This document shows, piece by piece, positions 1-5,974 of a stretch of DNA of 24,784 nt (the first letter of the stretch is position 1; each line of letters begins with the position of its first letter). The notes beneath the pieces are model-generated. The model did no database searches. It worked only from the letters and a program-made list of their open reading frames with translations, and was not told where the DNA came from. The stretch covers positions 1 through 24,784 of the forward strand of contig JAZDHC010000317.1 in assembly GCA_043806395.1 (NCBI GenBank), written 5' to 3'. The translations under genes were made by a program, and so were the position numbers. This stretch comes from CG2-30-40-21 sp043806395. GTDB taxonomy: Bacteria > UBA9089 > CG2-30-40-21.

Positions 1-100
1 TATTATGCAGTGATTGTGGACTTGTCCCTACAACGGAACAATGACAAACATTGTAGGGACATCTCTGCCAGAGGGGCTCCCTCCTTGTGGGTGTCCGATT
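1..100. repeat. Mosaic palindromic intergenic repeat
   Basis: An 11-bp perfect inverted repeat (tgtccctacaa at 23-33, ttgtagggaca at 51-61) is followed by a block ending in ccttgtgggtgtccg (83-97). The outer parts match, in reverse complement, the repeat at 15044-15071. The copy here carries an extra 20-bp segment at 64-83 that also occurs, inverted, inside a coding sequence at 7781-7800. The short open frame over this stretch has no ribosome site and is not called. Confidence 0.7.
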
Positions 101-154
101 TCTGCACAAGTTAAAAAACTTGAACATCAAGTGCTAACAAACTGGAATTTTTTC

Positions 155-183
155 TTGACATGTGTGGTATTATATGATATACT
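155..183 (+). promoter_or_regulatory. Sigma70-type promoter for the coiled-coil gene
   Basis: TTGACA at 155-160 and TATACT at 178-183 are separated by 17 bp. Transcription would begin near 190, about 35 nt before the ATG at 226. An aggaggtg ribosome site lies just before the start codon. Confidence 0.75.
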
Positions 184-225
184 TTTCGATTGTTAATTGA
201 GATATAATTAATCAGGAGGTGTCGC

Positions 226-705
226 ATGGAAATAATGGAAAATATCAAAAAGTTAATGCAAGAGTTTATCGTTCCAGAACTTAGTGCTATTAATAATCAG
301 CTGATAGAAATTAAGGCAACTGTGGCTATTACTAATAAGCGGATGGATGATATGAATGCTTATATTGTTGATCAGAGTAGACGCATAGATAATTTACGGA
401 TGGAGTTGAGGGATGAGATGGTTGGGTTAAGAGAAGAGTTGAAGGAAGAGATAGCTGAATTAAAAGGAGAACTGAAGGAGGAGATAGCTAAGACCAACAA
501 ACGCATAGACGAGACTCGAATAGAATTGAAGGATGAGATATTTAAGAATACCCTTCGTATAGATGGGAATAACATGCGGATAGATAGTCTCTATATAGCG
601 ATTGTCAGGCGGGAGGAACATGAAAAGCTGGAGATAAGGACGGGACGATTGGAACAGGATATGGTGCAGACAAAATCTGTGATACAGGAGAAGATGGCGG
701 CGTAA
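226..705 (+). CDS. Small coiled-coil protein, function unknown
   Basis: A 159-residue protein beginning at ATG 226 behind a strong aggaggt ribosome site and a near-consensus promoter. No signal peptide or membrane segment is visible, so it is probably cytoplasmic. Residues about 50-130 are a highly charged heptad-like coiled coil (repeated RIDNLRMEL / EELKEEIAEL / KRIDETRIEL units) with a recurring RID motif about every 13-17 residues. The C-terminus is again helical and charged. Proteins of this build are common in candidate-phylum genomes, but I cannot assign a function. The codon pattern and its own promoter suggest a real gene. It is not obviously part of the downstream surface locus, which follows after about 90 bp with a separate ribosome site. 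Confidence 0.75.
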   Translation: MEIMENIKKLMQEFIVPELSAINNQLIEIKATVAITNKRMDDMNAYIVDQSRRIDNLRMELRDEMVGLREELKEEIAELKGELKEEIAKTNKRIDETRIELKDEIFKNTLRIDGNNMRIDSLYIAIVRREEHEKLEIRTGRLEQDMVQTKSVIQEKMAA

Positions 706-794
706 GGGGGGTTAAAAACAACAAGGCGAACAATGTTTCACTTGTTTACATAGATGCTTGGTAGATTCTTAAGATTTAACAGGAGGTTTTGATT

Positions 795-3700
795 ATGTGT
801 ATGCAAGCTTTGAAGAGAATTCTTGTTTTGTTTGTTTTGTCTTCCGCATTGCTGTGTAATGCCACAGGGGGGGGGGTAGCATGGGCTGCTATTACGGTTT
901 ATAACCCTGATGGCTCAGTGGCAACTTGTGAGACGATTCAGGCGGGAATAAATGCCTGCCCTGTTGGCGGCACAGTATCTGTCTCTGCTGGGACTTATAC
1001 GGATTTAGTTGAGATTAATAAAAGAATTGCCCTGGTTGGGATGGGTACACCTACGATTATTCCACCATTAGAGGGAGCCGTAGTATTCTTTAGTGGTGAT
1101 TCTGCAGATGGGGCGTATATCTCCGGGTTTAGGATAACTGGTGCAACCGGGGAGGGCGGACACGGGATATCTTGCACAGGTGGTGCAGAGCCGCTCATCA
1201 CCAACAACACTATCTTAGGGAATAGCAACTATGGCATCTACTGCAACGCTTCCTCCCCGACCATCACCAACAACACTATCTTAGGGAATAGCAACGGTGG
1301 CATCCTCTGCTCCTCCTCCTCCCCCACCATCACCAACAACACCATATCAGGGAATGGCTATAATGGCATCTCCTGCTCCTACTCCCCCCCCACCATCACC
1401 AACAACACCATCTCAGGGAATAGCAATCATGGCATCTACTGCGACTCCTCCTCCCCAACCATCACCAACAACATCATCACCGAGAATGGCACAACAAGCA
1501 TAAATTACTATGGGATTCATAATGACACTTCCAACTCAGGCACCCCGATTATCCGCTACAACTGCGTCTGGGGGAATGGGTCATCTACAACCCAGAATTA
1601 CTACAACTGTGTCCCTGGAACGCATGCTATCTCTGCTAACCCACAGTTCATCACAAGTAGCAACTATCACCTCCAATCTTCTTCCCCTTGCATAAACTCA
1701 GGCTCAAACACAGCCCCAGGGATCTCAGGGACATCAACCGACAAAGACGGCAATCCTCGAATAGTCAATGGCACAGTCGATATGGGTGCTTATGAATATC
1801 AAGGGACTCAATCAGTACTACCATTAAATATCACCACTACCTCCCTGCCTTCAGGCCAGGTAGCCACTTACTACCAAGCCACCTTAACTGTTACTGGTGG
1901 CACCCTACCCTACAACTGGTCATATTCAGGCAATTTACCTACTGGATTAAGCCTTTCAGCAAATGGCATAATCTCAGGTACACCAACCAATACAGGTACG
2001 GGTGCATTTACTGCACAGGTTGTTGACCAAGTAGGAAGCAGTGCATCAAAAGAATTAAGCATCTACATCGCCGCAACATCAACTGCCACCATCCCCATCA
2101 AGCCAGCTACCTCCTACCAGCACTCCCCCGGCGATGAGTTTGATGTCAATATTCAGGTTGGTTCGGCAACCACGCCAATATCCGATCTCTTCGGCATCTC
2201 CTTCAAACTCAACTACGACACCACCCTGCTTGATGTAGTCACCCCATACAATACAAATGTTACAGCAGGTGATATGCTTGGCAGTGATGTTGTGTTTGTC
2301 CAGAATGTTGATGAGTCAGCAGGACAGGTAAGTATCGGTGTCAGCCGCAAGGCAGGACAGGGCGGTGTCTCAGGCTCTGGCAATGTAGCAAAAGTAAGAT
2401 TCAAGATGAGTCCAAATGCAATTGGTTCTACTACAGCCACCTTTAGTCTGACAAATGTGTCGGCAATGGATTCAACGCTCAAGCCCATTACCCTTGCACC
2501 AGAGACCGCAGGTATCCATGTGGTGCAAAGGCTGGCAACACCAGGGCTAATATCTCCTGAGGATAATGCCTTAGCCAATCAGGTGGATCTAAATTATGAG
2601 TGGAGTGCTGTATCTGGTGTGGTTCACTACCAGTTTGAGTTGGACAATAACTCAGACTTTTCCTCACCAGAGATCGTAGCCACAACCACGGCAACCATCT
2701 ACAATCCCAGTTCACTCTATGGGCCATTGGCCAGCAGCCTGCCGGATGCTACATATTGCTGGCGTGTCAAGGCTTGCGATACCCTTGATAGTAACTGGAG
2801 CAGCGTCAGAAGTGTTAAGGTAACCACGCTTGTTTTGAACCCACAGGCACCGGCTACTGTAACCACAGGCAGTGAGTTTGTGGTGGATGTGCGGGTTGGT
2901 AGTGATACGAGGGTATCACACACATATCCAGCCAATGATTTATTTGGCGTTTTCTTCTCACTCTTCTTTGACCGCACAGATATTCTAAATGTAGCCACAA
3001 CAGGTGTAGCCATAGAGAATGGTGGTTTCCTTGGTGCAAACCCCATCATCTATTCAACCATAGTTGAGGATAATGGTGATGGCAGGGGCAGGGTAGACAT
3101 TGCCATGACACGCAAGAATGGTGAAGCCGGGGCATCTGGTTATGGCTCATTGGTTAAGGTAAGATTCACGACCAATGGCACAGCCACAGGCATAGGCTTT
3201 AAGACAAGTGATGTGGGTCATTTAATTAATGCCTACAACGCTGGCGGCTCACCAGTAGTGATTGCTGGCTGGCAAAACACCATAGATGTTGTTCCTCAAC
3301 CAGTATTTCCAATGGTCTGGCCAGGGGATACCAACAATGATGGCATTGTCAACGAACAGGACATCTTGCCCATAGCTGTAAATTGGATGGCAAATGGTGC
3401 AACAAGACCAAATGCAAGCATCTTCTGGAAGGCACAACCCATGCCCAATATATGGAATGGAATGTATGCTGATACAGATGGTAATGGCACAGTAGATGGT
3501 GCTGATGTTATGGCAATTGGTGCAAATTTTAAGGCAACACACACGGTTACAGGCGGCTCATCCCCTGCACCATCATTATTGGATAGTCAGATTGATCAGT
3601 CCAAATACCTTGAGGCATACAGACAGATGTACCATGTACTTGAAACAAGCGGGCTTATGAACGGTACAAATGAATTAAAGCAGGCATTAGCACAGGCAAT

Positions 3701-4034
3701 TGAAACCGGTGTTACCCAGCAACAGATCGAGGCAACACCAGCAGAATCAACCCTGTTGCAAAACTATCCAAACCCATTCAATCCAGAGTGTTGGATACCG
3801 TTTGAACTATCCGAGAAGGCGAATGTGGTTATCAGGATATACAACATATCCGGACAGCTTGTCAAGACATTAGATCTTGGCGTGTTAGAGACAGGGGCAT
3901 GTACCACCCAATCCCGTGCTGCACACTGGAATGGAAGAAACGAGGAGGGCGAGGAGATAGCCTCTGGGGTGTATTTCTATCAGATGCAGGCAGGAAATAA
4001 AGTGATGACCAAACGAGCGGTGGTATTGAAGTAG
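795..4034 (+). CDS. Secreted beta-helix / cohesin / dockerin protein with T9SS-like C-terminal domain
   Basis: About 1079 residues. I start at ATG 795, eight bases after AGGAGG (781-786), rather than an upstream TTG that abuts the ribosome site. Residues 1-31 form a signal peptide ending near AWA. Order: right-handed parallel beta-helix (about 95-335) with five near-identical 22-residue coils, closing in a GAYEY segment; a putative-Ig (He_PIG) domain (about 345-427, ending IISGTPTNTGTG); cohesin-like domain 1 (about 433-578); a fibronectin/Ig-like spacer (579-678); cohesin-like domain 2 (679-832); a type I dockerin (about 842-916) with both calcium loops intact (DTNNDGIVNEQD and DTDGNGTVDGAD); a helical linker; and a C-terminal sorting domain from LLQNYPNPFNP to the end. 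It is inferred to be exported across the outer membrane and surface attached. A 10-G run lies in the signal-peptide region. The PorV-like gene follows. Confidence 0.9.
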   Translation: MCMQALKRILVLFVLSSALLCNATGGGVAWAAITVYNPDGSVATCETIQAGINACPVGGTVSVSAGTYTDLVEINKRIALVGMGTPTIIPPLEGAVVFFSGDSADGAYISGFRITGATGEGGHGISCTGGAEPLITNNTILGNSNYGIYCNASSPTITNNTILGNSNGGILCSSSSPTITNNTISGNGYNGISCSYSPPTITNNTISGNSNHGIYCDSSSPTITNNIITENGTTSINYYGIHNDTSNSGTPIIRYNCVWGNGSSTTQNYYNCVPGTHAISANPQFITSSNYHLQSSSPCINSGSNTAPGISGTSTDKDGNPRIVNGTVDMGAYEYQGTQSVLPLNITTTSLPSGQVATYYQATLTVTGGTLPYNWSYSGNLPTGLSLSANGIISGTPTNTGTGAFTAQVVDQVGSSASKELSIYIAATSTATIPIKPATSYQHSPGDEFDVNIQVGSATTPISDLFGISFKLNYDTTLLDVVTPYNTNVTAGDMLGSDVVFVQNVDESAGQVSIGVSRKAGQGGVSGSGNVAKVRFKMSPNAIGSTTATFSLTNVSAMDSTLKPITLAPETAGIHVVQRLATPGLISPEDNALANQVDLNYEWSAVSGVVHYQFELDNNSDFSSPEIVATTTATIYNPSSLYGPLASSLPDATYCWRVKACDTLDSNWSSVRSVKVTTLVLNPQAPATVTTGSEFVVDVRVGSDTRVSHTYPANDLFGVFFSLFFDRTDILNVATTGVAIENGGFLGANPIIYSTIVEDNGDGRGRVDIAMTRKNGEAGASGYGSLVKVRFTTNGTATGIGFKTSDVGHLINAYNAGGSPVVIAGWQNTIDVVPQPVFPMVWPGDTNNDGIVNEQDILPIAVNWMANGATRPNASIFWKAQPMPNIWNGMYADTDGNGTVDGADVMAIGANFKATHTVTGGSSPAPSLLDSQIDQSKYLEAYRQMYHVLETSGLMNGTNELKQALAQAIETGVTQQQIEATPAESTLLQNYPNPFNPECWIPFELSEKANVVIRIYNISGQLVKTLDLGVLETGACTTQSRAAHWNGRNEEGEEIASGVYFYQMQAGNKVMTKRAVVLK
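867..876 (+). repeat. Ten-G homopolymer in the signal-peptide region
   Basis: Ten consecutive G bases encode Gly25-Gly27 and the first base of Val28. Loss of one G gives an immediate in-frame TAG, and gain of one G leads to a TAA about ten codons later. The tract is therefore a possible ON/OFF contingency site, or a spot prone to sequencing error. Confidence 0.8.
1197..1490 (+). repeat. 66-bp tandem repeats encoding beta-helix coils
   Basis: The motif atcaccaacaac recurs at 1197, 1263, 1329, 1395 and 1461, exactly 66 bp (22 codons) apart, with high DNA identity between copies. Each unit encodes one coil of the form ITNNTI-GN-N-GI-C-SSPT. The exact spacing and conservation point to recent duplication. 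Confidence 0.9.
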
Positions 4035-4039
4035 GGATA

Positions 4040-4186
4040 ACAACCCCCTAACCCCCTTTGGTAAGGGGGAATTTGTAGGGGCAGACCTATGTGTCTGCCC
4101 TGTTATGTGTTTGCCCTTGTATGGCGGACATTCACGATTTGTAGGGGCAAGGCATGCCTTGCCCCTACAGAAATTAAGGAGGTACG
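4040..4186. repeat. Intergenic repeat cluster: MITE core plus two palindromes
   Basis: Three units fill the gap. Bases 4041-4073 are an inverted copy of the core of the miniature element seen at 10.7 and 14.9 kb (runs of C and G around ctttggtaag). Bases 4075-4100 are a 26-bp palindromic unit (gtaggggcagac...gtgtctgccc), exactly repeated twice near 5.9 kb. Bases 4141-4168 are a perfect 28-bp palindrome (gtaggggcaaggca and its complement). The ribosome site of the next gene follows directly. Confidence 0.85.
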
Positions 4187-5110
4187 ATGCAAAACAAAGC
4201 ATGGTTATGTATGATTATTCTTGTGGCTACGGCTGGGATATGTGAGGCAAGGTCTGATACAGAGGCTGAGTTTCTCACCTTTGGTGTTGGGGCTCGGGCA
4301 GCTGGCATGGGTGAGGCATTTACTGCCGTAGCAGATGATTCAACCGCAGTGTATTGGAATCCAGCAGGTCTGGCTTGCCAGTCTCAGAAGTCAATATCCC
4401 TGATGCATAATAACCTTTACCCTGATATATACAATGACATATACTATGATAGTATTGTCTATGCCTGTCCAGTTGATTCAAAAACAGCTTTGGGTATTGG
4501 AGTAACCTATCTGCATTCAGGAACGCATGATATTACCCAGATTAATCCTGCTACACAAAGAATAGAGACTGTTGGAAACTTTCAGACAAGCGATCTGGCA
4601 ACAGTGGTTTCGTATGCTAAAGGATTTGGCAATGGACTCTCCACAGGCATGAATCTTAAGTATGTCTTGTGCAAAACACATTATATTCGCGCCAAAAGCT
4701 ATGCAGCAGATTTTGGGGTATTGTATCAGACACCTGTAAAGGGCTTGAGGCTTGGTGCTGTCTTGAAAGATTGGGGAAGTAAGATGACAAATGTTGACCA
4801 TTATCAGGCAGATGTAATACCAACCACTGTTAAAGCAGGTGCATCCTACCTGCCCAATGAGGATGTACTGGTAACAGGTGAGGTTATTAAGCCATTGTAC
4901 GATAGATTTACTGGCGGGGCCGTTGGTGTTGAGGCTGTATTGGCAAACAGGCTGATTGGTCGGGTCGGATATTTTAACAAGGAAAGGGACTGTCATGGCT
5001 TAACCTATGGTGCAGGCATAATGTTTGACAGGTGGCAGATGGACTTTGCAAACTTTCCTACAGGTGATCTCGGCAAGACAACACGAGTGTCTGTAAGCAT
5101 GAAGTATTGA
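4187..5110 (+). CDS. PorV/PorQ family outer-membrane beta-barrel protein
   Basis: A 307-residue protein from ATG 4187 with a strong aaggaggt ribosome site. The N-terminus is a signal peptide (hydrophobic WLCMIILVATAG, cleavage near CEA). The mature start, with EAEFLTFGVGARAAGMGEAF and then AVADDSTAVYWNPAG, is the hallmark of the PorV/PorQ (UPF0164) family, followed by alternating beta strands ending in an aromatic residue typical of barrels (SVSMKY). In Bacteroidetes PorV is the outer-membrane shuttle that receives type IX secretion cargo. The placement here between genes for proteins with T9SS-like C-terminal domains suggests the same client relation, but that is inferred. The next gene follows after 11 bp, so the two are probably cotranscribed. 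Confidence 0.88.
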   Translation: MQNKAWLCMIILVATAGICEARSDTEAEFLTFGVGARAAGMGEAFTAVADDSTAVYWNPAGLACQSQKSISLMHNNLYPDIYNDIYYDSIVYACPVDSKTALGIGVTYLHSGTHDITQINPATQRIETVGNFQTSDLATVVSYAKGFGNGLSTGMNLKYVLCKTHYIRAKSYAADFGVLYQTPVKGLRLGAVLKDWGSKMTNVDHYQADVIPTTVKAGASYLPNEDVLVTGEVIKPLYDRFTGGAVGVEAVLANRLIGRVGYFNKERDCHGLTYGAGIMFDRWQMDFANFPTGDLGKTTRVSVSMKY

Positions 5111-5121
5111 GGAGGACAAGG

Positions 5122-5850
5122 ATGAAACGACAGCTGTTAACAATAATCACAACAATACTTGTTGGCATGGCAACCATGACGCAAGCTACACCAATCACAC
5201 CGGCAGATTTCTCTGCCTCAGCCATTACCATTGGCTTTGACACATACCCATGCGGGACAGCCATATCGGGTATCATGCTACCACCATTCTCAGGCGTTAT
5301 TTCACAGCCCGGGGCAATTATTGATTATGGCTATGCCAACTTAGGGGTGGTGTTTTCATCTCCGGGTGGCGGGGTGGTAGCTGTTGGACAGGATGCAACT
5401 GGTCAGCTAAATGGCATCTCCTCACCCAATGTGGTTGTGGGCATGACATCTACGACCGAGTATTCAGCCAGTGCACCCATTTACATTGACTTTGTTGACC
5501 CGCTTACCGGAATGCCGAGCTTTACTACTATGGTTGGTGCGTATGCAAGGGATGTGGATAGCCAGCCAGTGCCATTTGCTGCCTATGATGTTGCAGGTGT
5601 GCTACTCGGACAGGCATTCTTTCCGACAGCAGGTAATGGTGGTATCTCCTTTGCTGGACTAACCTTTGGAGGAACACATATTGCCAGAGTAGAAATCAAT
5701 GCACAGAGTCTTGATACCATTGGTATTGATAATTTCAGATTTGAACCAGTGGGAACAGTGGGAACGGTAGTTCCTGAACCAATGACATTGATCATGCTTG
5801 GGACAGGGCTGCTTTGCATGATGAGAACGAGAAAGAAACGGTGTCAATAA
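5122..5850 (+). CDS. PEP-CTERM sorting-domain secreted protein
   Basis: About 242 residues. I use ATG 5122 with ggagg at 5111-5115; an upstream TTG overlapping the previous stop codon would lie before the ribosome site. The N-terminus MKRQLLTIITTILVGMATMTQA is a signal peptide. The body is a beta-rich domain (residues about 30-215) of a type often found in exported proteins with this tail. The C-terminus shows the PEP-CTERM pattern: VPEP, a hydrophobic stretch (MTLIMLGTGLLCMM), and a basic end (RTRKKR). Such tails are recognised by exosortase in diderms with exopolysaccharide loci. No exosortase gene is in this window. It sits 11 bp after the PorV-like gene, so two different sorting signals are encoded side by side. 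Confidence 0.85.
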   Translation: MKRQLLTIITTILVGMATMTQATPITPADFSASAITIGFDTYPCGTAISGIMLPPFSGVISQPGAIIDYGYANLGVVFSSPGGGVVAVGQDATGQLNGISSPNVVVGMTSTTEYSASAPIYIDFVDPLTGMPSFTTMVGAYARDVDSQPVPFAAYDVAGVLLGQAFFPTAGNGGISFAGLTFGGTHIARVEINAQSLDTIGIDNFRFEPVGTVGTVVPEPMTLIMLGTGLLCMMRTRKKRCQ

Positions 5851-5858
5851 TTAATATT

Positions 5859-5964
5859 GTAGGGGCAGACCTATGTGTCTGCCCTCGATATGTACACGCC
5901 AGGCTATGGTTGTTCAATATTAAGGGCAGACACATAGAGGGCAGACACATAGGTCTGCCCCTAC
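5859..5964. repeat. Exact 26-bp inverted repeat plus a partial third copy
   Basis: The 26-bp unit at 5859-5884 is identical to 4075-4100 and returns as an exact reverse complement at 5939-5964, with a partial copy at 5924-5937. The whole unit could fold into a long hairpin ending ten bases before the start codon at 5975, and only ggggtga remains as a ribosome site. Confidence 0.9.
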
Positions 5965-5974
5965 GGGGTGAAAT

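Noticed and set aside
14..196. 60-codon open frame at the window start
   Set aside because: It covers palindromic repeats and the promoter of the next gene, has no ribosome site and no protein-like composition.
1197..1490. CRISPR-like array suggested by regular repeats
   Set aside because: The 66-bp units are contiguous, in frame and encode beta-helix coils; there are no unique spacers.
4040..4074. C/G-rich hairpin after the first surface gene as an intrinsic terminator
   Set aside because: No T run follows and the sequence is a copy of the MITE core found at two other sites, so it is called a repeat.
5107..5121. TTG start for the PEP-CTERM gene overlapping the previous stop
   Set aside because: The ribosome site ggagg would lie inside the coding sequence; ATG 5122 is correctly spaced and begins a clean signal peptide.
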